The position numbers and the translations under genes are program-made. A DNA stretch of 32,712 nucleotides from Pezizomycotina sp. ARF18 (Eukaryota; Ascomycota): positions 209,850-242,561 of the forward strand of contig AZLU01000040.1 in the NCBI GenBank assembly GCA_002224055.1, given 5' to 3'. This document shows, in pieces, positions 20,771-30,486 of the stretch; within the stretch, counting starts at the first letter, position 1, and every line of letters starts with the position of its first letter. Under the pieces are notes generated by a model that did no database searches, was not told the DNA's origin, and worked only from the letters and a program-made list of their open reading frames with translations.

Positions 20771-22344
20771 TTATCCGAGCACCTCGTCCGCCTTTCCTTC
20801 ACTGGATATTGTGTATATCGGCGACATCGGGACTGCGATAGCAACGCCGATGCTAGGGCTACTCGCCCGTTTCGTCGAAGAAGGTAGCGAGAGAGGTTGA
20901 ACGGGAAGCGTCGGTGTGTCCGGCGGACATGTCGACGTGGGGCTTCGCTCCTCGACCTGAACCTCAACGTTCGTCGTCTTGACTATCACACTTTGCCCAT
21001 TCATCATCTCCATTTCGACAGCTTGCTCCTCGCCGCAACACCCCACAACTTGAGTATGATTGCTACATTTTCGGCCCTTGGTGTCTTCCCAATCGCTATT
21101 TGTCTCCCTGGAATTAATGTGCCGCTGGATTGCTTCTCGATGTCGCGGTCGCGGATGAGGCTGTCGTCGTCGGCGTCGTAGCCAGTAGATGCTGACTGCG
21201 GGAACATCGGTGAACGGGGCGATCGTGCAGCGGATATCCCTGTTCCGCTGTTCGAGTATCCGCCGGAGTTTTGTTCGCCGCCAGTGTAACGTACGTTTTT
21301 GACTATGCCTAGAACCTTCTTGAGAAGGATCTTGAGGGATGGGAGGCAGGCGCAGATGATGGCAATGTTGAACTCGGTGTGGGACCACAGTGTTACAATT
21401 GCGTTGTCGCTAAAATGTTCAATGGTTAGGCCAACTCCCAGTATGTATTGAATGTGCACGATATGGCAATGTGAATCGAATGAACTTACTAGGTCGGATC
21501 CCCGTAACGCTGACCTTCCACAGCGAATGCAACCTCAAAAAGCCTGTGAGAACCACAAAGAAACCTACAGCAAATACCAACAGGATACCTATCCTCTGCT
21601 TCTTCGGTAGCTGAATATTCCACAGCGTCCTCATGGGAAGCACGTAAACGTAAATATCGCTCACTATATTAATCGCCGCGCAGGAAAAGTAAAATGGGTG
21701 CGACTAATACAGTGACCACCCGCTTTAGGATCCCAGTCGAAATTTATGGGGGTGCACTGGAAGACGTCGACAAGGCAGACGGCGATAGTACTGCAGGTCA
21801 CGAACGCGATGCCAAAGTATACCATGAGACGCAGGGAGCGGGATAAGCGCAGGCAGAAAACGAGAATTGATAGTTTTACAGTCCCGCAGACGGCGAGGTA
21901 CATTATCTGGTGGTAGTAAAAGATCTTAATGGAGGATTTGAAGTCCGTTCCGGGAGGGAGGTCGTAGATGTGCTGGCCGAAGCCATATTTTAGCTCTGTA
22001 ATCTCATAAATTAGTATTAATTTGCCCAAATAATCCCGTGTTTAATTTAGAATATCTAGGAGAAGATCAGACTAGTTACGGTACTTACGGACAAGCTGTG
22101 TAATTGCCATTCCGACGGACAGTCCCAGAGAAAAGAGTATCAACCAGTCATCCCACCATAGGCCACCTTTGTGCTTGAAATATCGAATGTAGAAACGGAG
22201 AGTGACGAAGATTATGGCGAGTATCGTGAGGACCGAGACGAGTATGATGATTTCGTGGACGCGAGATTCATCGTGGTGGTGTTCTGGATGTCCGCCGACC
22301 CCAACATCCGTGCCGTTTGCAGATTTAGCCATGTCCGTATGCAT
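20771..22344 (-). CDS. Pth11-like fungal rhodopsin-domain membrane protein (receptor E)
   Basis: Best preserved of the four Pth11-like genes. The ATG at 22344 gives a His-rich short N-terminus, then helix 1 (IIILVSVLTILAIIFVTLRF), WWDDWLILFSLGLSVGMAIT, the intracellular-type motif LKYGFGQHIYDLPPG, IKIFYYHQIMYLAVCGTVKL, VYFGIAFVTCSTIAVCLVDV with FQCTP, then VSDIYVYVLPMRTLWNIQL, IGILLVFAVGFFVVLTGFLR, and FNIAIICACLPSLKILL in helix 7. Introns are 21996-22088 and 21410-21489, each joining in frame (LVQLKYG and P-T-Y-D-N-A). Three breaks, each repaired by one added base: A-run 21691-21694 (sense TTTT), C-run 21500-21503 and T-run 21068-21071 (sense AAAA). After helix 7 comes a Ser/Thr/Pro-rich cytoplasmic tail of about 150 residues, ending at TAA 20771-20773. 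About 467 aa. No CFEM domain. Confidence 0.85.
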
Positions 22345-22480
22345 CCTTCCGAAGCTTGATCTCTAAGAAGAAGATAAACAAGCGAATGTTTACTTCCTGA
22401 TAGTAAATGCAGCTTTCAGCCCTTTTCTGGGGAAAGAATATTGATAAAGACCCACAGCAGAACCGAAAGAGAAGCCCCAT

Positions 22481-22525
22481 GAAAAAAAGGGAAGGAAAGA
22501 AGAAAAGGGAAAAGAAAAAAAGGAA
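22481..22525 (-). promoter_or_regulatory. 45-nt polypurine tract (polypyrimidine on the sense strand of receptor E)
   Basis: An uninterrupted A/G run on the plus strand, so C/T on the coding strand, between the TATA box and ATG of receptor E. Pyrimidine tracts in this place are frequent in ascomycete promoters and leaders. Confidence 0.5.
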
Positions 22526-22624
22526 CGGAAGAAAAGAACAGCAATCTGGCTGTTCAGTTATATTTTCCTCATAAGCCGTGACGGGGTGCCCGAACCAACA
22601 ACTGCGATGGAAAAAAAACCAGGA

Positions 22625-22645
22625 TCTCGTACGAGACTTTATAAG
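22625..22645 (-). promoter_or_regulatory. TATA box abutting a 12-bp palindrome, receptor E promoter
   Basis: The minus strand reads CTTATAAAG followed directly by TCTCGTACGAGA, a perfect 12-bp palindrome at 22625-22636. The pair lies about 280-300 bp upstream of the ATG at 22344. A palindrome touching a TATA box could bind a dimeric regulator. Confidence 0.45.
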
Positions 22646-23725
22646 AAAAAAACTGTCCGTTTGGTCAGACTCGGCCTTGTAGCCTCCATAATAGATTTCT
22701 ATAGCCTGTCAATCAATGATTTTCCAATGACATGACCGTTTGCCGAGAGATATACCTTGAAATAAACCTTTTCGGCGAGCAGCGAGGATTGGGGGTCCAG
22801 CTTGTACTACCCCTGAAGCTTACCTACCTCTAATGGTTCTTTTCAAGTTTTTTTCGTCTCACAATCCTCGCTTTCCAAAGCTAGCCGTTTCCTTAGCTTT
22901 AACCGTCCGGGGTGTTTACTTGACGAAGGAAAGACACATGACCAGTGCGGGAAGAAAATTTCCACGATCAAGTGAACGACTGAAGGTTTCAATGGGGAAA
23001 TTGATCAACCGGGGGGTTCATCAATGCCAGACATAGAGAGAAGACGCGAAGAATGCGGCGGGATATTCATTTGATGAGTTGAAAGATTATGAATATCGTG
23101 CGGATAATCATAAACAAAGTATATAGTCGGCCCCACGGGTGTATAATAGCTACCAATCCAAGTTAACTGACAGTTCTGGCACATAGAAAAGTGTCAGACC
23201 GCATGACGAACCTGCAGAAATTCATGCATTTCACTTCTCGCTACCGGTTGCTTTATATCCTTTGGTCTTTCAAATATTCAAGGTTATTGTGTTGTTTGTC
23301 GATCGCTGGGAAATGTTTCTGCATTGCGTTAAATTGACCGTCGTACTCGGATCTGCGGGGAAATTTTATAAACACCAAAAGCGATTATGCCATTTACCGA
23401 AAATGCTAAGAGATCTGTCAGGCACCTGCAAGCAATCTAAACGATCCAGGCAGGATAAGAAGAAAACGAAGGAATATTCAGCCAGAGAGCTTAAATATAA
23501 TCGCGAGCTCTATTTCATTAGAAGCAAAGCAGGAGCTAAAGCTTGATTGCTGTAAATCTCTCGTAAACTACATAACGGACGGCAAGTGAAGCTACGAAAA
23601 CCTCCGATGAGATTCCGACACGCTGTTCGCGATAGCAAATAATTCGAAGCAAGTGATCCGACACTGGAACGTCGGCGTGAACTTCGAGAAGAGCCTTCGT
23701 CCCCGTCCAAGACGGCGTTAGATGG

Positions 23726-24070
23726 CTATTGTTGAGAAAGCCATGCGGTAGATGGCATAAGCGATAAACTAATCTTGCGAACGTCGATTATGATTTTTTC
23801 GCAAATGTTCCTTGGTTTTCTATCCAACAGAGGGAAATTTAAGAGGGAGAGATCATGCCATTCGAACAATCCTGTTTGACGATAGATCCCGATGCGAGAG
23901 TAATGGCGTAATAATATTTGCGGAAACTTCCTGAAATCGAAGACTACGGGAAACAAAAATTTCCCCCACTGAAATTGATTTAGGCTACCGTAAGGTTCTC
24001 GCGTATACAGCGTACACGAACTGCCGATGCTGATCCTAATCCAAAGACATAAAATAAGAGACATCTTCAA
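23726..24070 (-). CDS. Orphan open frame, possible small secreted protein
   Basis: From the in-frame ATG (M-S-L-I-L-C-L-W) this encodes about 112 aa with a hydrophobic start that could be a signal peptide (SLILCLWIRISIGSSC), followed by an aromatic-rich body. No homology is recognised, codon use is AT-richer than in the assured genes, and the frame may be open by chance. Confidence 0.15.
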   Translation of the reverse strand: MKMSLILCLWIRISIGSSCTLYTREPYGSLNQFQWGKFLFPVVFDFRKFPQILLRHYSRIGIYRQTGLFEWHDLSLLNFPLLDRKPRNICEKIIIDVRKISLSLMPSTAWLSQQ

Positions 24071-24162
24071 GATTTCAGTATATATTTGTTTCTCGCAAAT
24101 TGTTCAGTAAGCATCTAAACCCCGGAAATGAGAAAACGCCACAAACAGAGGAGCAGGTAGAT

Positions 24163-24185
24163 ATAGACTCTAATAGAGAGTCTAT
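24163..24185. repeat. Perfect 9-bp hairpin
   Basis: ATAGACTCT and AGAGTCTAT pair perfectly around AATAG. No flanking gene end within 90 bp explains it as a terminator of a listed gene. Confidence 0.55.
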
Positions 24186-25097
24186 GTAAACGCGGGCGCG
24201 GCACGGGCCACGAGCCGGAAAGAGACATCTATCCGTTTGCCTTTCGCTAACGTCTACTGGTGGCTTCGGGAGATGATAGACAAAGGATTTCTCTAGGTGT
24301 CGATTACTTTTCATTGGTAGATACCTCACCACTCTTGGTTCTCATGAACGGCGCGTTTGCTTCACTGAGTAACGCATTCGCAGTTTATATATACAGCTAA
24401 AGGCTTTCCTTCAAAGATACTGCAACGTGAAAGTACTTGTCACATCTTCCCTGCGCTTCACCAACGCTGATCTTCTCTGAAACTTTGATTCTTGCATCTG
24501 GGTGACAAGGAGGCATATCCAGCTTCCGGCCTAGCCGGGAACATTACGCCTCGGACGCGAAGTGGATCTATTTACGAAGGAGTTCTGGTCAATATCGGTA
24601 GGTGACGCTACTTGGAATCGCCGACGCTTGTGCTCACAAGATGCTTCATATCTAGTGCTGGTGCTGTCTCAATAAGCACTGGTTTGTTGTCATATTTTCA
24701 TACTTACCGTGGTCACGATGCCACTTTTATGGATGACAGTCTTTTCAATGGCCCGGCGATCGTCTAGAGAAAGACAAAGAGCGCGCTCTGACAAGCAAGC
24801 AGATGACTGCTACTGGTATGAGCAGCAACATTGTACCTCAGACAAGTTTGGCCCAGATTAGTGAGCTTGACTCTAGTTTACTCCATCTGCGGCATCGGAA
24901 TCAATAGAACCGGAGAAGACTGACTCGTGAAATTGTACCAAATGTTTGGAAATCACGGTAAGCTCGATCCATGTGGTATCGCTTTTACCGGATTACTGAC
25001 TTATATCCCATTAATCATAGTTTGATACCAAAAAACCGAGTATCAGGCAGGAAAAGATTTCTACAGAACGCCAACGCCAATTAGATTACACTGAACA

Positions 25098-26813
25098 TCA
25101 TAGAAAGAAAACCTCATTAATTCCGGCGTGCACTGAGTCCTCCATACGTCCTTCCTCTGCGCACCTCAAGCAGTCCACATCTTCCACGCTCGTTTTACTA
25201 TCCTCATAATCGCTATCAATAGTTGAGTAGTTCGTGTCGATCCTGTCAACGGAGAGCATCATCGCGCCCGTACTAGTCCTTCCTCCGTAACAGAACAGCT
25301 GCTGCAACCAGCCCGCTCGCCTTCATCTTCATCGCTTTCCCCAATACGCGTAATAACGTCATCCCCTTCACCGTATCCATCGTCATGTCGTCCCCGTACC
25401 TCGGCCGCACAGAAAACAGCGTATCCGTGAAACCCAGCGATTTCAGCCTCGCACGCTCGAAAAGCCGGCTTTTAACCTTTCGACTGTATCGTCTGTTCGC
25501 GCGGTGTCGTGGGAGCCTAGTCCGCCCGGCGCGAACCTTTTCTTAGTATGCGAGCGCAAGTTTGGATTTCCGTGTCGTTTTCGCCGTCGCTAACGGAGCT
25601 TTTGTAGGCGGACCAGATGCCGCAGCAACAGGAGTTGAAGAGCGGCTTTATGGCGGGCGCATTGACGACGAGAGTGCGACGAGCATTTCTCGCGTTGACC
25701 AGATGAGGACGCCCATGCCCATGTTATAGCCGTCGCTGCGGTGGAGGTTTAGGAGGCCAAGGATGTTTCGGAGGGCGGTAGCGATCATTATGAAGATGCC
25801 GGAGCAGAGGAACAGCGCGAATAGACATTTCCTCTGCCACGAGATCTTAGCCATGAAAAGAAGAGGGCGGTATGAAGACGATGAGTCCGTCGGTACTATT
25901 AAGGAAGACATGTCAGTTTGGTAATCCATGGTTTAAGGCCACAGAAGCACGTATAACGCTGAAGACTCACATGAAATTGCACAAGCCAACTACATAGAAG
26001 TTGGGATAATTCGGTATACAACCTACAAACAAGAAAGGCGATGTTTAGTTAAAGTGTAGTATTATGGTACCAGTTCCATTTGTGGTAGACATACCCGTCG
26101 GTCGAGGCCTGACTTGCCAGTTCTTCGATATCGCTTGCAGTGAAATAATACCGTGCACATGCACGCGATGTATGTCACAACACACAGAGCGCCCGCCGCC
26201 TTTACCAGCCTCCGTTGGCTCAAACCCATCGTAAGTCTGAGGTAGAAAAACGAGCATGCATCCCTTGAGGCTCCACAGAAAACTTGTATATAGTAACCAG
26301 TTGCTGAAATTCTGTTTCGATCCAAGTGTAATCTTCGCTATTGTCGCCTCGCTCATTTCGCAGTCATCGCGTCCGTGAATAGTGTGTTGAAGCCATTTGT
26401 CGCTTTTAGTTAACTGCAAGTTAGTATCAAAGTCTACAGAAGTGCTTGAGAGAGGCAACTAAGGGTGTGAAACTCACCAACTTCCGTGGAAACATAAAAC
26501 ATGGAAATATAGCAGCCCTATTCATCAGAGACATGCCGTCAGTATTAATCCTCTTTATACTACGTTGGGTCGATTGTGGTTTCTATCGGCTTGCCATTGC
26601 TATTAACATCAGGTAGTCGATCACCCTGCCACCTCTGAAATCCGACAACTCTTGTCCGGGCAATATATCGTAATAAGAAGATAGCACCCGCTATCGATGT
26701 TTCGACAACCGTCTCAATATACCTAGCAAACGAAACTTGAAGTTAGGCATATATAATGTATCAGCGCCAAATAAAGAAACTTACCATGGTTGTTTTCCCA
26801 AAGGCTTCGACAT
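25098..26813 (-). CDS. Pth11-like fungal rhodopsin-domain membrane protein (receptor F)
   Basis: The ATG at 26813 (MSKPLGKQPW; upstream TAA in frame) joins over intron 26723-26784 to WYIETVVETSIAGAIFLLRY, helix 1 of a Pth11-like subgroup, then an R-V-V-G and W-Q-G-D turn. Further marks: MFYVSTEVG, KQNFSNWLLYTSFLWSLKG, RRLVKAAGALCVVTYIACMC, LFHCK, KNWQVRPRPTG, CIPNYPNFYVVGLCNFM, AKISWQRKCLFALFLCSGIF and MGVLIWSTREMLVA. Introns 26414-26477, 26023-26094 and 25896-25970 all join in frame; one further intron near 26510-26620 has no clear donor. Breaks include an extra base in the A-run 26246-26250 and in the C-run before LLFMAKI, one lost base before the K-N-W-Q motif, one after M-L-V-A (then LVVNAPAIKPLFNSCCCGIW), and several in the acidic cytoplasmic tail, which has SDYEDSKTSVEDVDCLR. 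Stop at 25098. Confidence 0.78.
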
Positions 26814-26992
26814 CTTGTCGGCTTACCGGCGCTGCAAACTGCCATACACGGATTTCCCTCCTCGAAAGAAACGCGAACTGTCGTGACCGCGAAGCCTCTC
26901 CTGGTAAGGGCGTGAAAGGACGGTTACAGGAAGGCCCAAATATAATTTCAAGGAAACAGTATTGACACCCCTGCCGGATGCGGGAATATTAA

Positions 26993-27016
26993 TTATATAT
27001 ATCGGTTATATATATC
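26993..27016 (-). promoter_or_regulatory. Tandem TATA elements upstream of receptor F
   Basis: The 11-mer TTATATATATC occurs twice with a two-base spacer, 180-204 bp upstream of the ATG at 26813. Read on the minus strand both copies are TATA boxes. Confidence 0.45.
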
Positions 27017-29072
27017 AGGGGGCCAGACGAATGGGCAAATTTCCAAACAAAGTTTCTGTATGAAGAATTTTTTTTAGTCCATCAGCCAGCCATAGAAACA
27101 TCTCCGACGGACTTTGAGCTATGAACAGATCCACTTTTCTTCATACACAAGAGTCCTTTTTTTCGCTTCTGCTTGGGACAGCTTACGTCCAACTAGACGA
27201 TAAAGGGCAACGCGCGTTAGCAATTTGGACACTTTTTCCTTATCACACAGCATGAAAAAGTTTTTTCACATCTTTCACCATTCTCAGACAAGTGCCCTGT
27301 TGGAAGGGTTAAGTGGGAGGGCAAGAAAGGTCTTGAATCTTGATACCGGTAGACCTGTCCCACGGTATCCACTTCGCGTGATTTTTTGGTTCGTTGACAT
27401 TGGGCGTTTTCCACGGTCTCTTTTACCCGAAACCTCGGTCCGTGGGGGAAATCTCGGCGGGCGATGGTGGTTGATTGGTTGATTGGCTGGTTGGCTGCTG
27501 GGCAGACTTCCCCGTTGGCCAGTCCTGATTGCAGCCTAAACTGTCTTGGGAAAGATAGCAACATTGACGAACAACGCCCCCCACAAAACAGCAGAGGAGT
27601 CGAGGAGTTTTGTGTAAGATTTATTACTTTGAAAATGAAAAAACTACTTTGATAAACTATTTAAAAGGAAAAAAAGAAAAGAAAGAAAAAAGCCGCCCTC
27701 TTTTTTTCTAGTGGCGTCGTGCGTTAGCGATAACATCATCAAGTTGGCTTCTGTTGCAGTTGGCTAATGGTAGCATTGTGGTGTCGAGTATATTGGCCAT
27801 CAACTCAGTCGAGTAGGAAGGAGACCTGAGATGAGCATTCTTGTCACACCTTGGAATATTCGGCCTTGCGATGAGTCCAGTTGATCGCGTCGACTTGGAT
27901 CGGCATTCTGATGGAGACCTGAGAGGCTGTGTTACTTCATGTCAGGGTCGTCCTCTTGATTCGCTCCAGGAGCGGTGATCCAGTACTCTTTTTATAGATA
28001 GATATCCCTATTAATGGAACGTCGCGGTAACGCGTAAGGTTGGTGAATTTTCAATGAAAAGTTTTAAACGATGATCTACACTGCGTATATAACCATGGAG
28101 GATTCTTCCTAATTTACGAGGATGGCTATTTTATAAAACAAATCAAAACAGTATAAGACCATAAACCACGTAGGTCAGTAAGATGGTACTCAAGTCTAGA
28201 AGGATACGTTTTGGGGTGATACATCAGTATCAATATGATTAACTGATGACAGATTTGCTATTGCTAGACTAACTTTCTGAGCGTATCCTGGGGTGATCTC
28301 CAGACAACTATAAAGATTAGTGTGTGCTCTATAGTAAACTAACATCGTCAAGAGGTGTTTAGCGATCGTCAAATTTCCCTCCCCAAGACGATTTAGTAAA
28401 TTACCTCACAGTTAATTCAGGGTATGATCGTCGCCGAGGACTCGAGAGAACCCTGTTTTTAAAAAACCACGCCTGCCACCCTTCGGCGGCTACCGGAACT
28501 CAGCGGAGAAGGCATCCGGCTGCTGTGTGACCACTCACTACTGACGTTTCCACTACCTTTAGCTGTCATCATTCCTGTATCACCACTTAGAGTTTCTCGT
28601 GACAGTCAACAAATTTGGGTTCAATAGACGTCATCTGTAGTGCGTTTGCTTCAGGTCCTCACATTCTCGCGGTCCAGTCAATTGAGTCGCCATGAGCTTT
28701 TTGAGCCCAAGTTCTCTTATATCGATGGTATTCCGATGAGTATGATTAGATATGAGTTATATTATATATTATAATTACACTAAATGTTATGCTACCAGTT
28801 GAAAAAATAAAGAAGACCCGGTGAAACGCCTTGTGCTACGAAAAAACTTTTTTTTATCGTGTCTTGCATTGTTAAAAAAGAGAGATTATTTGGCATCTAC
28901 CCTCGCCTGACTCGGCCTCCTCGACCGATCGTGCCTCATAGCGATCTCAATTCCTCCACCGTCATAATCCTGTCACTCCCCGGAAACGGGCGTATCTGTA
29001 CGGCATCGGAATCGGTAGACTATCATGCCATCGTAATACCTCGGCGTCGGTAAGCCCGCTTCGACATCACCC
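27017..29072. other. Intergenic region between receptors F and G
   Basis: No recognised gene. The left part has a purine-rich stretch (27663-27691), poly-T runs and a tandem GGTTGATT-like repeat at 27467-27495. The segment 28436-28560 is GC-richer than its surroundings and may be a remnant of something, but no reading frame supports it. 28735-28800 is strongly AT-rich. Confidence 0.4.
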
Positions 29073-30339
29073 TTAAACTATACCCCTGCTACCCCTTTGC
29101 GTCTCCAACAGCACCGCCGTAAAGCCTGTAAAACCGTATACTCGCTGCGTCGCGTCTGCGTCGTTTCTTCTTGTTTGTCGGGCGGTGTATGTTGATAACG
29201 GCTTGTTGGGTTCATCGCCCATTTGTGAGTGAGAACGGAGCCGGGAGAAGGGGCGGAGATGGTGCTGACTTTCGATTTGAAGCGGTGGATTGTTGATGAT
29301 GTTGAAGGGAGAAGCGGTGGACTGTCGGTGTTAGGGCGCGGATTACGGGTTTGCAGAAGGGGAGACAGGCGCAGGCGATTGTCAGGTTTAGTTCTATGCC
29401 GATGGAGGCGTAGACGGCGTAGGCGTACCTGTGATCAATTTCGTGTTAGTGTAACAGCTCTTATGCTACGATACTCTAGGCGTTGATTATATACGTCCTG
29501 GAAAGCGAAGGAGAAAAGAGAGCTTACAGCTGTTTTCATCCGCATTATACAAAACACCATGATGAGTTTTATGCGCACCAGCGCGACGCACACAGAAAAC
29601 CCACCCCAGCACCGCGATCATGCTGATCTTCTTCGCCTGGACGCGTGCACCTTCCAGATTACTGTACGGCAGCAAAAACACATAAAGTCCGAAATCACGT
29701 TCAGCGCCTGTTGCAATGAACAACACCACTCCCACCGTATGCGGCGTCCAGCACGATCCGTACGGAACATCGTAACTCCAAAACTTCCTTACGGGATTAC
29801 ACGACACCGTTATCAATATCCCAACACCGGACGTCCAAACAATACAAAACGCCATGGTCGAGAACACCGCCAATCGAAACCGGGGGAGGAAGTAGCCGCG
29901 CCGGCGAAGCGCAGGTAGAAGAATAGTATCGATAGCTTTGTCAAGAGCGCGCCGACGGGGAATACCCACTCCTGGATGAACTCGGTGAGCAGAGGCGGGA
30001 AGCGTCGGGGCGGTAGAGGTCGTGGTAGTGCCGTCTGAGCCGTACTCGACGGCGAGCATGTGCGTGACGGTGAGGATTATAGCGCAGAGGAGGGCGAGGG
30101 AGATGAAGAGGTCGTCGAGACCTGGTGTTTTGAGGATGGCGGCCCGGCGTAGATGCGGACGCCCAGAGGGCGAAGGCTATATTAGGAGTATTATCTGTTT
30201 ATAAAAATGTACCAATTAGTAACACAGCTGATCCATGGAGATATTTGGGTCAGAGATTGATGTAATTGGAACTCACCTCGGTAGGAGGGAGGTAATGTCC
30301 TAACGACTGGAGCGTTGGCTTCTTCACGAAGCCGGCCAT
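29073..30339 (-). CDS. Pth11-like fungal rhodopsin-domain membrane protein (receptor G)
   Basis: The proposed ATG at 30339 (MAGFVKKPTLQSLGHYLPPT) is followed by intron 30195-30276. Family marks come next: IAFALWA then V-R-I-Y-A-R, LDDLFISLALLCAIILTVTH, LAVEYG with H-Y-H-D-L-Y, EFIQEWVFPVGALLTKLSIL and FFYLRFA, FRLAVFSTMAFCIVWTSGVG, CNPVRKFW, FGLYVFLLPYSNLEGARV, and YAYAVYASIGIELNLTIACA with CLPFCKPVIR. The second intron, 29429-29527, joins properly if one A is restored in the sense run GATGAAAACAG, one of at least five breaks. After helix 7 two frames are open, so the C-terminus lies between about 29224 and the TAA at 29073-29075. About 360 aa. Intron positions differ from those of E, F and H, so this is an old paralogue rather than a recent tandem copy. 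Confidence 0.75.
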
Positions 30340-30454
30340 TGGTCCCTGGGCATGCCCCGGGCCAGGAGGTGGCCGACGCCGGAGTGGTCTTCCAGAAACA
30401 TCACCACTTGTTTCCAGGAAAAAATCACTGGACCACTGACGCGGGCCGAATGGC

Positions 30455-30486
30455 TATTTATATATATGGTTTTTTTTTTTTTTTTT
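30455..30486 (-). promoter_or_regulatory. Core promoter of receptor G: poly(dA:dT) tract and TATA box
   Basis: Seventeen T at 30470-30486 (A on the sense strand) stand directly upstream of CATATATATAAATAG, a strong TATA match about 120 bp before the ATG at 30339. Poly(dA:dT) tracts keep fungal promoters free of nucleosomes, so the pair forms a convincing promoter. Confidence 0.55.

Larger units (their letters stand above)
22646..25097. other. Gene-poor region between receptors E and F
   Basis: No recognised gene. It includes an open frame at 23726-24070 (listed separately), a hairpin at 24163-24185, and a TATA-like TATATATA at 24387-24394. Other open frames (22833-23036, 23262-23546) are short and without motifs. 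Confidence 0.4.

Noticed and set aside
29229-29486. Arg-rich open frame on the plus strand
   Set aside because: It is the antisense of the last exon and intron of receptor G; its long Arg run comes from antisense codons.
29559-29918. 119-codon open frame on the plus strand
   Set aside because: Antisense of the central helices of receptor G, which have clear family motifs on the minus strand.
2296-30339. Secondary-metabolite gene cluster
   Set aside because: No polyketide synthase, NRPS, terpene synthase, P450, transporter or cluster regulator was found among the recognised genes.
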